Assembly (NCBI RefSeq): GCF_000633535.1 | Contig: NZ_AYMR01000006.1 | Span: forward strand, 1-64,000 | Direction: 5' to 3' | Source: Leifsonia aquatica H1aii | Lineage (GTDB): Bacteria; Actinomycetota; Actinomycetes; Actinomycetales; Microbacteriaceae | Length of the DNA: 64,000 nucleotides | Part shown: positions 7,746-17,046 of the stretch, in pieces | Layout of the letters: every line of letters starts with the position of its first letter | Numbering within the stretch: the stretch's first letter is position 1 | Made by a program: the position numbers and the translations under genes | Notes under the pieces: model-generated | The model's input: the letters and a program-made list of their open reading frames with translations, nothing else | Databases searched by the model: none | What the model was told of the DNA's origin: nothing

Positions 7746-8870
7746 ATGACCCTCGCCCCGCCCGTCGCCCGAACCGCGGCCAGCGGCACCATCGTCAGTG
7801 CCGACGCCTGGCTGAGCGACCTCGCCGTGGAGACCGTCCGCACCGACGCCGTGCAGTCCTTCCTCAAGCAGGAGACGATCTTCGTGCGGCTGCGCACCGC
7901 CGGCGGCGCCGAAGGACTCGGCTACAGCTACACGATCGGCACCGGCGGGAGTGCCGTGCTGAGTCTGCTGCGCAGCACCCTCCTCGACGTCGTGGTCGGG
8001 CTCGACGTCAATCGGCCCGAGGAGGTGTGGCGCGCGATGTTCTCATCGACCAGGGCCACCACGGTGGGAGCCATCACCTCCCTCGCGCTCGCCGCCGTCG
8101 ACACGGCCGTGTGGGACGCCCGCTGCGTCGCGGCCGGGCTGCCCCTGTGGGTGGCCGCGGGAGGCGCGCAGCCCAGCATCCCGCTCTACGACACCGAGGG
8201 CGGGTGGCTGCACTTCTCGACGGAGGAGCTCGTCGCCCAGGCGCTCGAGTCGCGTGCCCGCGGGCTCGGCGGGGTCAAGATCAAGGTCGGCAAGCCCCGC
8301 GGCCACGAAGACTACGAACGTCTCGCCGCCGTGCGGGACGCGGTGGGCGACGCCCTGGACATCATGGTCGACGCCAACCAGTCGTTGACGTCGGCGGAGG
8401 CGATCCGCCGGGCGGCGCTGTTCGAGAAGCTCGACATCTTCTGGTTCGAGGAGCCGCTCCCGGCGGAGGACCTCGCCGGGCATCGCCGCCTGGCGCAGTC
8501 GACGAGCGTGCCGATCGCGGTGGGCGAGTCGATGTACTCGGTCGGGCAGTTCCGCGAGTACCTCCAATCCGGTGCCGCCGGCATCGTGCAGGTCGACGTG
8601 GCACGCGTCGGCGGCATCACCCCCTGGCTGAAGGTCGCTCATCTCGCGGAGGCGTTCAACGTCGCCGTCGCCCCGCACTTCCTGATGGAACTGCATGTCT
8701 CGCTCTGCTGCGCCGTGCCCAACGCGCTCTACCTGGAACACATCCCTCAGCTGCGGGCGATCACGACCGCCGAGATGACCATCCGGGACGGGCACGGTGT
8801 AGCCTCCGACGAACCGGGTCTCGGCATCCGCTGGGATCTCGACGCGATCGAGGACAGGCGGGTGGCGTGA
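7746..8870 (+). CDS. Mandelate racemase/muconate lactonizing enzyme family protein, sugar-acid dehydratase candidate
   Basis: A 374-residue enolase-superfamily enzyme. The KIKVG strand gives the KxK base; VDANQ, FWFEEP and AVGES give the three metal ligands; QVDVARVGG and APHFLMELH give the Asp-His dyad. This is the mandelate-racemase subgroup, whose members include acid-sugar dehydratases. It is not the canonical fuconate dehydratase, which is encoded at 12459-13751, so it may act on a related acid sugar (galactonate-, arabinonate- or talarate-like) or another epimer entering through the same importer. Its stop overlaps the start of the aldo/keto reductase gene. Confidence 0.8.
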   Translation: MTLAPPVARTAASGTIVSADAWLSDLAVETVRTDAVQSFLKQETIFVRLRTAGGAEGLGYSYTIGTGGSAVLSLLRSTLLDVVVGLDVNRPEEVWRAMFSSTRATTVGAITSLALAAVDTAVWDARCVAAGLPLWVAAGGAQPSIPLYDTEGGWLHFSTEELVAQALESRARGLGGVKIKVGKPRGHEDYERLAAVRDAVGDALDIMVDANQSLTSAEAIRRAALFEKLDIFWFEEPLPAEDLAGHRRLAQSTSVPIAVGESMYSVGQFREYLQSGAAGIVQVDVARVGGITPWLKVAHLAEAFNVAVAPHFLMELHVSLCCAVPNALYLEHIPQLRAITTAEMTIRDGHGVASDEPGLGIRWDLDAIEDRRVA

Positions 8871-9853
8871 CGATGGCGCAGACGAGCAGGCGGCCGTTCG
8901 GCCGGGCCGGGCTGGAGGTCGGACCGATCGGCTACGGTGCCGCGGCCCTCGGAGACCTGTACGAACCCCGCCCGGCGGACGAATGGCCGCGCATCGTCCC
9001 CACGGCCTGGAGCGCCGGCATCCGGTACTTCGACACCGCGCCGCACTACGGCGTCGGACTCTCGGAGGAGAGGCTCGGCGCGGGGCTGCGCGGGCTCTCC
9101 CGCGACGACTACGTGCTCTCGACCAAGGTCGGACGCGTGCTGGAGCCGAACCCCGACTACCGTCCGGGCGACACCGACATCGCGAACCTGTTCGCCGCCC
9201 CGGCCACGCTCCGCCGCCGGATGGACTACTCGCGCGACGGCGTGCTCCGCTCGGTCGAGGACTCCCTACGCCGGCTCGGCGTCGACCGCATCGACGTGCT
9301 CTTCGTCCACGACCCGGACGAGCATGAGCGGGAGGCGCTGGAGGGCGCGTTCCCGGCGCTCGACGACCTGCGTTCGCAGGGTGTCATCCGCTCCTACGGT
9401 GCCGGGATGAACCAGTCGGCCATGCTGACCCGGTTCGTGCGCGAGACCGACCTCGACATCGTGATGTGCGCGGGCCGCTACACCCTCCTCGACCATGCGG
9501 CCGAGGCGGACCTGCTCCCGGCGGCCGCCGAGCGTGGCGTCTCGGTGGCCGTGGCCGCGGTCTTCAACTCCGGCATCCTCGCGACCGAGCGGCCGGTCGC
9601 CGACGCGAAGTTCGACTACGGCGCGGCGCCCGCCGCCCTCGTCGAGCGCACGATCGCCATCGCGGACATCGCCGCCCCGTACGGCGTCACCGTGCCGCAG
9701 CTGGCCGTCCAGTTCCCGCTCCGGCACGCCGCGGTCTCGACGGTGGTGATGGGTGCGGACTCGGCCGGCCAGATCGAGAGCAATGCCGCCCTCGCCGACA
9801 CCGCCGTGCCGGAAGACCTCTGGGCGGAGCTCTCCGCGGAAGGGGTCCTGTGA
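8867..9853 (+). CDS. Aldo/keto reductase, probable L-fucose (D-threo-aldose) 1-dehydrogenase
   Basis: A 328-residue AKR barrel. The catalytic tetrad is visible as Asp56 and Tyr61 in FDTAPHYG, Lys87 in STKVGR and His148 in VLFVHDP. Relatives oxidise L-fucose to its lactone with NAD(P)+. The GTG at 8867 overlaps the previous stop (GTGA); an ATG at 8873 is an alternative start. With the lactonase at 736 it would make the first two oxidative steps of fucose breakdown. The family is certain; the substrate is inferred from pathway context. Confidence 0.85.
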   Translation: MTMAQTSRRPFGRAGLEVGPIGYGAAALGDLYEPRPADEWPRIVPTAWSAGIRYFDTAPHYGVGLSEERLGAGLRGLSRDDYVLSTKVGRVLEPNPDYRPGDTDIANLFAAPATLRRRMDYSRDGVLRSVEDSLRRLGVDRIDVLFVHDPDEHEREALEGAFPALDDLRSQGVIRSYGAGMNQSAMLTRFVRETDLDIVMCAGRYTLLDHAAEADLLPAAAERGVSVAVAAVFNSGILATERPVADAKFDYGAAPAALVERTIAIADIAAPYGVTVPQLAVQFPLRHAAVSTVVMGADSAGQIESNAALADTAVPEDLWAELSAEGVL

Positions 9854-9911
9854 GGCGGATCCTCCATCCTCTATCCTCTTGGCACGACTCCCCGCGATCT
9901 AGGATGTGCAC

Positions 9912-10637
9912 ATGAGCATCGAACCCGACATCACGCAGGACGTGCGGGGCGAGCACTTCCTGCCCGCGCGCCGGGCGCTCGCCGACGACGTCTACGACGC
10001 CGTCCTCGGGCTGCTCATGGACCAGGTCATCGAGCCGGGGAGCCGGGCCAGCATCGACGGCATCGCCCGTCAGCTCGGGGTGTCGCCGACGCCGGTGCGC
10101 GAGGCGCTCGCCCGTCTCGAGTCCGAGGGGCTCGTGGTCAAGAAGGCCTTGAAGGGCTACACCGCGGCCCCGCTGCTGGACAGCGACGGACTCCGGGAAC
10201 TGTTCGAGATGCGGCGGCTGCTCGAGCCGTACGCGACCCGCAACGCGGCCGGCGGGATCGAGGAGGGCACCCTCGACCAGCTCGGCGAGCTCTGCGAGGC
10301 GATGCACCGCAGCGGCGCAGCGGCGCACACCGGCGAGGACCGCTTCAAGGACTACAAGGACTTCGCGAACCAGGACGCCGAGTTCCACCGGATCATCGCG
10401 GAGCACTCGGGCAACGTCCTGCTCTCCGATGCGATCTCCCGGCTGCGCTCGCACATGCACCAGTACCGCATCTATTTCACCCACGGGGTCGTCGACGAGA
10501 CCTCGGGCGAACACGAGGCCGTGCTGGAGGCGCTGCGCAGCGGGGACGCGGCCGCGGCCGAGGCCGCGATGCTCGATCACATCACGCGGTCGTACCACCG
10601 CATCGCGAGCAGCCTGGAGGCCGTCGAGGCGGAGTAG
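9912..10637 (+). CDS. GntR family regulator with FCD effector domain, candidate fucose regulator
   Basis: A 241-residue FadR-subfamily protein. The N-terminal winged helix is seen in IDGIARQLGVSPTPVREAL. The C-terminal FCD domain keeps the metal- and ligand-binding His pattern (EFHRIIAEHSGN, SGEHEAVLEAL, MLDHITRS). I prefer the ATG at 9912, with AGG about 8 bases upstream; a GTG at 9906 is possible. It closes the ABC/MR/AKR gene string and is the best candidate for binding the CCTATAGG operators with a sugar acid as effector. A partly matching TATCCTCTTGG lies in the 58 bases before it. Confidence 0.88.
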   Translation: MSIEPDITQDVRGEHFLPARRALADDVYDAVLGLLMDQVIEPGSRASIDGIARQLGVSPTPVREALARLESEGLVVKKALKGYTAAPLLDSDGLRELFEMRRLLEPYATRNAAGGIEEGTLDQLGELCEAMHRSGAAAHTGEDRFKDYKDFANQDAEFHRIIAEHSGNVLLSDAISRLRSHMHQYRIYFTHGVVDETSGEHEAVLEALRSGDAAAAEAAMLDHITRSYHRIASSLEAVEAE

Positions 10638-10675
10638 TCGCCCGCCTCCGCGCCGACCCGGCGGCCGCCCGCGGC

Positions 10676-11425
10676 TCAGCGCCGGGGGCGCAGCGAGTAC
10701 ATGCCGCCGTCCACGGCGAGGATCACGCCGTTGGTCGAGCCGGAGGTCGGGGAGGCCAGGTAGGCGACCGCCTCCGCGACCTCGTGCGGCTGGACCAGCC
10801 GGCCGCTGGGCTGTCGCGCCGCGAGAGCCGCCCGCTCGGCGTCGGGGTCGGTCGCCGAATCGAGCAGGCGGCCCACCCACGGAGTGTCGGCCGTCCCAGG
10901 AGCGACGGCGTTGACGCGGATCCCGAGCGGCAGGCAGTCGGCCGCGATGGCGAGGGTCATCGCCGAGATCGCGCCCTTGGAGGCCGAGTAGAGCACCCGC
11001 TGCGGCAGGCCCGCCCAGGCGGCGATCGAGCTCGTGAAGACGATGGCGGGCGCCGGCGACTCCCGCAGATGGGGCAGGGCGTGCCGCACCGTCCTGGCAG
11101 AACCGACGACGTTGACGTTGAGCACGCGCGCCCACTCGTCGTCGTCGTTGGCCGTGATATCCCCTTGCGCGCCGATGCCCGCGTTGGCGACCACCACGTC
11201 GAGGCGACCGGCGTCGGCGAGGACCGCAGCGACGGCGTCGCGCACGGAGCCGTCGTCGCCGATGTCGCAGCGGATGCCGGTGTGCGGCGCGGGCACTCCC
11301 GACGGGTCGAGGTCGAGCGCGTAGACGCGGGCGCCCTGCGCGGCGAGCTCGTCGGCGATAGCCCGACCGAGGCCGGAGGCGCCGCCGGTGACCGCGGCCA
11401 CCAGGCCGTCGAAATGCTGGGACAT
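10676..11425 (-). CDS. SDR family oxidoreductase, probable 2-keto-3-deoxy-L-fuconate dehydrogenase
   Basis: A 249-residue classical short-chain dehydrogenase. TGGASGLG (13-20) is the cofactor loop, NAG (81-83) is the stabilising motif, and Ser133, Tyr146 and Lys150 (YSASK) form the catalytic set. The ATG at 11425 has GAAGGAGA just upstream. In the non-phosphorylative fucose route an SDR oxidises 2-keto-3-deoxy-L-fuconate to the 2,4-diketo acid, which the FAH-family enzyme next door cleaves. It lies 43 bases downstream of that gene on the same strand. The dehydrogenase class is firm; the substrate is inferred. Confidence 0.85.
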   Translation of the reverse strand: MSQHFDGLVAAVTGGASGLGRAIADELAAQGARVYALDLDPSGVPAPHTGIRCDIGDDGSVRDAVAAVLADAGRLDVVVANAGIGAQGDITANDDDEWARVLNVNVVGSARTVRHALPHLRESPAPAIVFTSSIAAWAGLPQRVLYSASKGAISAMTLAIAADCLPLGIRVNAVAPGTADTPWVGRLLDSATDPDAERAALAARQPSGRLVQPHEVAEAVAYLASPTSGSTNGVILAVDGGMYSLRPRR

Positions 11426-11468
11426 CGATGTCTCCTTCGTGTCGGGGAAAGGTGGTCGCGCGGGACGG

Positions 11469-12317
11469 TCAGGCGGGACGGACGGTACTGCGCTGCGTTC
11501 CCAGTCCCTCGATGCCGACCTCGACCTCATCGCCGGCCGCGAGGTACGGGAACCGCCCGGAGAGCCCGACTCCTTCCGGGGTGCCCGTGTTGATCAGATC
11601 GCCCGGCTCGAGGACGGTGAACCGGCTGAGCCGGTAGACGATCTCGGCGACGGAGAAGATGAGGTCGCTGGTGCTCGAGTCCTGGCGGGTCTGCCCGCCG
11701 ACCCGGGACCACAGCCGCAGTCCGGAGCCGTCGCCGACCTCCGCGGTCGGCACGAGCCAGGGGCCCAGCGGGTTGAACGTCTCGAAGCTCTTGCCCTTGC
11801 TCCACTGCCCGAGCGACCGCTCGAGCTGGTACTCGCGCTCCGACACGTCGTTGGCGACGGCGAAGCCGGCGATGTGCTCCAGGGCCTCTTCGGGCGAGGA
11901 GAGGTAGCGGGCGCGTGTGCCGATGACGGCGGCGAGCTCGACCTCCCAGTCCGTGGTGGTGGAGCCCGGCGGCAGCAGGATGTCGTCGTTCGGTCCGACC
12001 ACCGTGTTGGGGTGCTTGTAGAACACGACGATGTCCGTCGGCGGCTCGGCGCCGGATTCGCGGGCGTGGGCCGCGTAGTTCATGCCGATGCAGATGACGG
12101 CCTGCGGGCGGGCGATGGGCGCGCCGACGCGGAGGCCGGCGGCGTCCAGCACCGGGAGCGACCCGTCCGTCGCAGCGGCAGCGGCGCGCGTGAGGCCGTC
12201 CGCGGAGAGGAAGGCTCCGTCGATGTCGGCGGTGAGCGGGCGCAGATCCCACGTCGTCGTGCCGTCGGTCACGGCCGGGATCTCCGCGCCGGGTGCGCCG
12301 AGTCGCATGAATCGCAT
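11469..12317 (-). CDS. Fumarylacetoacetate hydrolase family protein, probable 2,4-diketo-3-deoxy-L-fuconate hydrolase
   Basis: A 282-residue FAH-fold protein. [12 protein letters not shown] (77-88), [11 protein letters not shown] with its metal-binding Glu pair, and the late [13 protein letters not shown] segment are the family signatures. Relatives cleave 2,4-diketo-3-deoxy-L-fuconate to pyruvate and L-lactate, which would end the pathway. AAAGGA precedes the ATG at 12317 by six bases. It is divergent from fuconate dehydratase, and both promoters carry the island's operator motif. Confidence 0.85.
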   Translation of the reverse strand: MRFMRLGAPGAEIPAVTDGTTTWDLRPLTADIDGAFLSADGLTRAAAAATDGSLPVLDAAGLRVGAPIARPQAVICIGMNYAAHARESGAEPPTDIVVFYKHPNTVVGPNDDILLPPGSTTTDWEVELAAVIGTRARYLSSPEEALEHIAGFAVANDVSEREYQLERSLGQWSKGKSFETFNPLGPWLVPTAEVGDGSGLRLWSRVGGQTRQDSSTSDLIFSVAEIVYRLSRFTVLEPGDLINTGTPEGVGLSGRFPYLAAGDEVEVGIEGLGTQRSTVRPA

Positions 12318-12350
12318 CGAGGGTCCTTTCGCTCGGGTGGGGTCGTCGTC

Positions 12351-12380
12351 ATCCTATTGCTATTTCCTATAGGAATTCAA
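12351..12380 (-). promoter_or_regulatory. Promoter and operator C1 of the leftward FAH-SDR operon
   Basis: Read leftward, TTGAAT (12375-12380) and TAGGAT (12351-12356) are 18 bases apart. The spacer contains the perfect TCCTATAGGA palindrome (core 12366-12373), so the operator sits between the -35 and -10 boxes. Confidence 0.55.
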
Positions 12381-12398
12381 CGAACGAGATCGAGAGCG

Positions 12399-12427
12399 TT
12401 GGTATTGTCACCTATATCCAATAGGAT
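12399..12427 (+). promoter_or_regulatory. Promoter and operator C2 of the rightward fuconate dehydratase operon
   Basis: TTGGTA (12399-12404), a 17-base spacer and TAGGAT (12422-12427). The imperfect palindrome TATCCAATAGGAT (12415-12427) covers the -10 box and resembles operator candidates A and B. Confidence 0.55.
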
Positions 12428-12458
12428 GTTGTCGACAGCCGAACGAAAGGACAACGGC

Positions 12459-13751
12459 GTGAGCATCGTCACCGGCTTCGAGACCTTGGACGTGCGGTTC
12501 GAGACGTCCGCCCTGCTCGACGGGTCGGACGCGATGAACCCCGACCCGGACTACTCGGCCGCCTATCTCCGCGTGACCACCGACGCGGCCGACGGTCACG
12601 AGGGTCACGCCTTCGTCTTCACCATCGGCCGCGGCAACGACGTGCAGGTGGCCGCCATCGAGGCCGTCGCCCACCGGGTGATCGGCCGTGAGGTGGAGGA
12701 CATCCTCGGGGACCTCGGCGCGTTCTGGCGCGAGTTCGTCCACGACTCGCAGCTGCGCTGGCTCGGCCCCGAGAAGGGCGTCATGCACATGGCCATCGGC
12801 GCCGTGGTGAACGCGTTCTGGGACCTCGCGGCCAAGCGCGCCGGGCTGCCGCTGTGGCAGCTCCTCGCGCGGATGACGCCGGAGGAGATCGTCGCGCTGG
12901 TGGACTTCCGCTACCTGAGCGACGCGCTGACCCGCGAGGACGCACTCGAGATCCTCCGTCGAGCGGCGCCGGGGCGGGCGGAGCGGGAGGCCGACCTGAT
13001 CGCCCTCGGCTACCCCGGCTACACGACCACGCCCGGCTGGCTCGGCTACTCCGACGACAAGCTGCGCCGGCTCGCGCGCGAGGCGGTCGAGGACGGCTTC
13101 GAGCAGATCAAGCTGAAGGTCGGTGACGACCTGGACGACGACATCCGTCGCCTCGGCATCGCGCGGGAGACCGTCGGGCCGGGCATCCGGATCGCGATCG
13201 ACGCCAACCAGCGCTGGGACCGCGATCAGGCGATCGAGTGGATCCGCGCGCTCGAACCGTTCGACCTCGCCTGGGTCGAGGAGCCCACCAGTCCCGACGA
13301 CGTGCTCGCCCACGCCGCGATCGCGCGTGCCGTCGCGCCCGTCCCGATCGCCACCGGAGAGCACGGGATGAGCCGGGTGCTGTTCAAGCAGCTGCTCCAG
13401 GCCGAGGCGGCCTCCATCATCCAGATCGACTCCACCCGGGTCGCCGGCGTCAACGAGAACATCGCGATCCTCCTCCTGGCGGCGAAGTTCGGCGTGCCGG
13501 TCTGCCCGCACGCCGGTGGTGTCGGGCTCTGCGAAGCGGTCCAGCACTTCTCGATGTTCGACTACGTGGCGGTCTCGGGCTCTCAGGAGGGGCGCATGAT
13601 CGAATACACCAAGCATCTGCACGAGCACTTCGTCACCCCTGTCGAACTGCACCGTGGACGCTACCGTGCTCCGCTCACGCCGGGGACCGGCATGGAGATG
13701 CTCCCCGCCTCGCTGCGGGCGCACGAGTTCTTGCCGACCCTGGTCGACTGA
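12459..13751 (+). CDS. L-fuconate dehydratase (enolase superfamily)
   Basis: A 430-residue enolase-superfamily enzyme of the fuconate dehydratase (ENOSF1-like) type. It dehydrates L-fuconate to 2-keto-3-deoxy-L-fuconate. KLKVG holds the KxK base; [13 protein letters not shown] and TGEHG hold the metal ligands; [10 protein letters not shown] and [12 protein letters not shown] hold the Asp-His pair, the last being very characteristic of this family. The GTG at 12459 follows GAAAGGA by seven bases. The downstream mutarotase gene is 22 bases away. This is the clearest pathway marker in the island. Confidence 0.92.
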   Translation: MSIVTGFETLDVRFETSALLDGSDAMNPDPDYSAAYLRVTTDAADGHEGHAFVFTIGRGNDVQVAAIEAVAHRVIGREVEDILGDLGAFWREFVHDSQLRWLGPEKGVMHMAIGAVVNAFWDLAAKRAGLPLWQLLARMTPEEIVALVDFRYLSDALTREDALEILRRAAPGRAEREADLIALGYPGYTTTPGWLGYSDDKLRRLAREAVEDGFEQIKLKVGDDLDDDIRRLGIARETVGPGIRIAIDANQRWDRDQAIEWIRALEPFDLAWVEEPTSPDDVLAHAAIARAVAPVPIATGEHGMSRVLFKQLLQAEAASIIQIDSTRVAGVNENIAILLLAAKFGVPVCPHAGGVGLCEAVQHFSMFDYVAVSGSQEGRMIEYTKHLHEHFVTPVELHRGRYRAPLTPGTGMEMLPASLRAHEFLPTLVD

Positions 13752-13773
13752 CGACCCCCGCGAAGGATTCCGC

Positions 13774-14103
13774 ATGCGCATCGCCCTCCACTCCGTGCTC
13801 CGCGACGGCCACGAGACCGCCTACGACCAGGATCACGCGGTCATCCCGGACGACCTGGCCGCCTCGTTCGCGCGCCTGGGCATCCGGGACTGGTCGATCT
13901 GGCGCAGCGGCCGAGACCTGTTCCACCTCGTCGAGTGCGACGACTTCGCCGCGGCGATGGCGGCGCTGGAGGACGACCCGGCCAATCGGCGCTGGCAGGA
14001 GTTCATCGGACGGCACGTCGATCACTTCGAGCAGTTCGGCGGCGGCGTGGCCGATCAGGAGCTGCCGCTGGTCTGGGAACTCTCTCAGCAGAGGGACAGC
14101 TGA
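13774..14103 (+). CDS. L-rhamnose/L-fucose mutarotase family protein
   Basis: A 109-residue dimeric alpha/beta-barrel protein of the RhaM family (COG3254). His21 in DQDHAVI corresponds to the catalytic His of the family, and the DWSIWRSG and LFHLVECDD segments match its strands. It would interconvert sugar anomers so that the dehydrogenase receives its preferred form. GAAGGA lies six bases before the ATG. Rhamnose is the usual annotation, but no rhamnose isomerase, kinase or rhamnosidase is present, so I favour L-fucose. Confidence 0.82.
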   Translation: MRIALHSVLRDGHETAYDQDHAVIPDDLAASFARLGIRDWSIWRSGRDLFHLVECDDFAAAMAALEDDPANRRWQEFIGRHVDHFEQFGGGVADQELPLVWELSQQRDS

Positions 14104-14155
14104 CCGTTACGTTCACAGCTTGACTCCAACCCGAGGATGATTCACGCTTATCCCT

Positions 14156-15346
14156 ATGACCGCCACTCCGGGCCTCGTGCCCCGTGGCGCTCGCAATCCC
14201 GGGTCGCAGGGCGCACTGAGGCACCTGAACCAGGAGCGGCTCGTCGAGTTCCTGCTGGCGAACGGTCCTTCCACCCAGGCTGAGCTGGCGCGCGGGACGG
14301 GGCTGTCCACCGCCACTGTGTCCAACATCGTCCGGGACATGGCCGTCAAGGGCGTCGTCACCACCACGCCGGTCACCTCCAGCGGGCGGCGGGCGCTGCT
14401 CGTGCAGCTCACCGACACCGGCGACATCGCGGTGGGCGTCGACTTCGGCCGCCGGCACGTGCGCATCGTGCTCTGCACCCTCGGCTACGAGGTGCTCGCC
14501 GAGCAGGAGCTCGTGCTGCCCCTCGGCTACGACGTCGCCGGGGCCATCGTCGACGCCTCCGGCCTCCTGGACCGGATGCTGGCGGAGGGCGGACACGACC
14601 GCGAGTCGGTGCTCTCGGTGGGGATCGGCATCCCGGGCCCGATCGACCGCCGGACGGGAACGGTACTGCAGGGCGCCATCCTGCCCGAATGGGTCGGGGT
14701 CAACCTCCGCGACCTCGAGAACGCCTTCCGCTTCCCGGTCGTGCTCGACAACGACGCGAACCTGGGCGCGCTGGGCGAGGTCACCTGGGGCGCGCATCGC
14801 GGGGCCCGCAACATCATCTTCGTCAAGATCGGGTCCGGCATCGGCGCGGGGCTCATCCTCAACGGTCTGCCGTACTACGGCTTCCTCGGGATCACGGGCG
14901 AGCTGGGGCACACACCGGTCGTCGATCCGGGGGTGATCTGCCGCTGCGGCAACCGCGGCTGCCTGGAGACGGTGGCCTCGACCACGGTCATGATCGAGTC
15001 GCTCGGCCGCAACGGGACCGAGCCCGTCACGACCGCGGACATCCTGCGCCGCGGCCTGGAGCGCGATCCGGCCGCTCTGCGCGTGGTCGGAGACGCCGGT
15101 CAGGCGATCGGCCAGGCGATCGGGAGCGTCACCAACGTGATCAACCCCGAGCTGGTGCTGATCGGCGGCCCGCTCGTGGGCCTGGGGGAGGCGCTGCTGG
15201 AGCCCATCCGTCGGGGCATCCAGCACAACGCGATCCCGATCATCGCCGAGACCACCACGGTGAGCGTGTCGTCCCTCGGCGACCGCGCGGAGTCCCTGGG
15301 CGCTGCAGCCCTGGTGATCCAGAACGCGCTCGCCGGCGCCGAATAG
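14156..15346 (+). CDS. ROK family transcriptional regulator
   Basis: A 396-residue repressor with an N-terminal winged helix (TQAELARGTGLSTATVSNIV, about 40-59) and a sugar-kinase-like ROK domain. GHTPVVDPGVICRCGNRGC holds the His and Cys residues of the ROK zinc site. It precedes the CUT2 importer by 150 bases and probably controls it. A TTGACT at 14120-14125 and a CCGTTAC at 14104-14110 precede the gene; the same pair recurs before the importer, which fits autoregulation. The effector is probably a sugar but cannot be named. Confidence 0.88.
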   Translation: MTATPGLVPRGARNPGSQGALRHLNQERLVEFLLANGPSTQAELARGTGLSTATVSNIVRDMAVKGVVTTTPVTSSGRRALLVQLTDTGDIAVGVDFGRRHVRIVLCTLGYEVLAEQELVLPLGYDVAGAIVDASGLLDRMLAEGGHDRESVLSVGIGIPGPIDRRTGTVLQGAILPEWVGVNLRDLENAFRFPVVLDNDANLGALGEVTWGAHRGARNIIFVKIGSGIGAGLILNGLPYYGFLGITGELGHTPVVDPGVICRCGNRGCLETVASTTVMIESLGRNGTEPVTTADILRRGLERDPAALRVVGDAGQAIGQAIGSVTNVINPELVLIGGPLVGLGEALLEPIRRGIQHNAIPIIAETTTVSVSSLGDRAESLGAAALVIQNALAGAE

Positions 15347-15385
15347 CGCGACGCCGGACGGGAGCACCGTGCGGGTCGCGCCAAA

Positions 15386-15442
15386 CCGTTACCGTCTCGT
15401 TGTCTTCACTATTTGACGCCAAGACCAGACATAGCGTTTACT
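15386..15442 (+). promoter_or_regulatory. Putative promoter/ROK control region of the CUT2 importer
   Basis: CCGTTAC (15386-15392) lies upstream of TTGACG (15413-15418), followed after 18 bases by a weak TTTACT (15437-15442). The CCGTTAC plus TTGAC arrangement also occurs before the ROK gene itself, so it may be a shared operator. The -10 box is poor, hence low confidence. Confidence 0.35.
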
Positions 15443-15496
15443 ACTTAGGCGCATGACCGAACATGCGTGGCAGGAATCCGAAACCAAGGAGCGACG

Positions 15497-17044
15497 ATGT
15501 CGTCGAACGCAGTCATCCTCGAGATGCGCGCGATCACCAAGGAGTTCCCCGGTGTCAAGGCGCTGGAGGATGTGTCCCTGACCGTCAAGGCCGATGAGAT
15601 CCACGCGATCTGCGGCGAGAACGGCGCGGGCAAGTCCACCCTCATGAAGGTCCTCTCGGGCGTGTACCCGTACGGGACGTACTCCGGCGACATCGTCTAC
15701 CAGGGCGAGGTCATGCGGTTCAAGGACATCAAGTCCAGCGAGCAGCAGGGCATCGTGATCATCCACCAGGAGCTCGCCCTCATCCCGGAGCTCTCGATCA
15801 CCGAGAACATCTTCCTCGGCAACGAACCGGGCCGCGGCGGCGTCATCAACTGGAACGAGGCCAAGCAGCGCGCGGTCGAGCTCCTCGCCCGCGTCGGCCT
15901 CTCGGACGACCCCGAGACCCAGATCAAGAACATCGGCGTCGGCAAGCAGCAGCTGGTCGAGATCGCCAAGGCGCTCAACAAGTCGGTGAAGCTGCTCATC
16001 CTCGACGAGCCGACCGCCGCGCTCAACGAGGCCGAGTCCGCCCACCTGCTCGACCTGATCCTGGGGCTCAAGAGCAAGGGCATCAGCTCGATCATCATCA
16101 GCCACAAGCTCAACGAGATCGAGCGCGTCGCCGACGAGATCACGATCATCCGCGACGGCCACAGCATCGAGACGTTGAACGTCAAGGCCGACGGCGTCGA
16201 CGAGGACCGCATCATCCGCGGGATGGTCGGCCGCACGCTCGAGAGCCGCTTCCCCGAGCGCACGCCCGACATCGGCGAGACCTTCTTCGAGGTGCGCGAC
16301 TGGGTCGTGCAGCACCCGCAGGTCCCCGACCGCCTGGTCGTGAAGAACTCCAGCTTCACCGTCCGCCGCGGCGAGATCGTCGGCTTCGCCGGCCTCATGG
16401 GCGCCGGCCGCACCGAGCTCGCCATGAGCGTCTTCGGCCGCTCGTACGGCAACTTCATCTCGGGCGAGATCTACAAGGACGGCCAGCAGATCCAGGTGCG
16501 GAACGTCTCCGACGCGATCCACAACGGCATGGCCTACGTGAGCGAGGACCGCAAGGTGCTCGGCCTCAACCTCCTCGACGACATCAAGCAGTCGATCGTC
16601 GCGGCCAAGCTGACGAAGATCGCGAAGCGCGGCGTCGTCGACGACCTGCAGGAGTACGCGGTCGCCGAGCAGTACCGCAAGAGCCTGCGCATCAAGACGC
16701 CGGACGTCGACCGCGGCGTCAGCACGCTCTCCGGCGGCAACCAGCAGAAGGTCGTCCTGGCCCGGTGGATGTTCACCGACCCCGACCTGCTGATCCTCGA
16801 CGAGCCCACACGCGGCATCGACGTCGGCGCCAAGTACGAGATCTACGGCATCATCCAGCAGCTCGCCGCGCAGGGGAAGGGCGTCATCGTCATCTCCTCG
16901 GAGCTCCCCGAGCTCCTCGGCATCTCCGACCGGATCTACACGATCTTCGAAGGTCAGATCACCAACGAGTTCCCGATCGCGGAAGCGACCCCCGAGACGC
17001 TCCTGAAGAGCATGACATCCGCCAAGAAGAGGGTGACCGCATAA
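15497..17044 (+). CDS. CUT2 sugar ABC transporter, tandem ATP-binding protein (XylG/MmsA/GguA type)
   Basis: A 515-residue protein with two ABC domains. The first has Walker [10 protein letters not shown] near residue 43 and LILDEPTAA; the second has the signature LSGGNQQK and [13 protein letters not shown]. The second Walker A is degenerate (GLMGAGRTE), as usual in this family. The ATG at 15497 is preceded by AAGGAGCG. It energises import through the permease at 17047 with the binding protein at 18439. The family imports pentoses, galactose or related monosaccharides. Confidence 0.92.
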   Translation: MSSNAVILEMRAITKEFPGVKALEDVSLTVKADEIHAICGENGAGKSTLMKVLSGVYPYGTYSGDIVYQGEVMRFKDIKSSEQQGIVIIHQELALIPELSITENIFLGNEPGRGGVINWNEAKQRAVELLARVGLSDDPETQIKNIGVGKQQLVEIAKALNKSVKLLILDEPTAALNEAESAHLLDLILGLKSKGISSIIISHKLNEIERVADEITIIRDGHSIETLNVKADGVDEDRIIRGMVGRTLESRFPERTPDIGETFFEVRDWVVQHPQVPDRLVVKNSSFTVRRGEIVGFAGLMGAGRTELAMSVFGRSYGNFISGEIYKDGQQIQVRNVSDAIHNGMAYVSEDRKVLGLNLLDDIKQSIVAAKLTKIAKRGVVDDLQEYAVAEQYRKSLRIKTPDVDRGVSTLSGGNQQKVVLARWMFTDPDLLILDEPTRGIDVGAKYEIYGIIQQLAAQGKGVIVISSELPELLGISDRIYTIFEGQITNEFPIAEATPETLLKSMTSAKKRVTA

Positions 17045-17046
17045 TC

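Noticed and set aside
13774-14103. A rhamnose rather than fucose island, suggested by the RhaM-type mutarotase.
   Set aside because: No rhamnosidase, rhamnose isomerase or rhamnulose kinase is present, while two GH29 fucosidases and fuconate dehydratase are.
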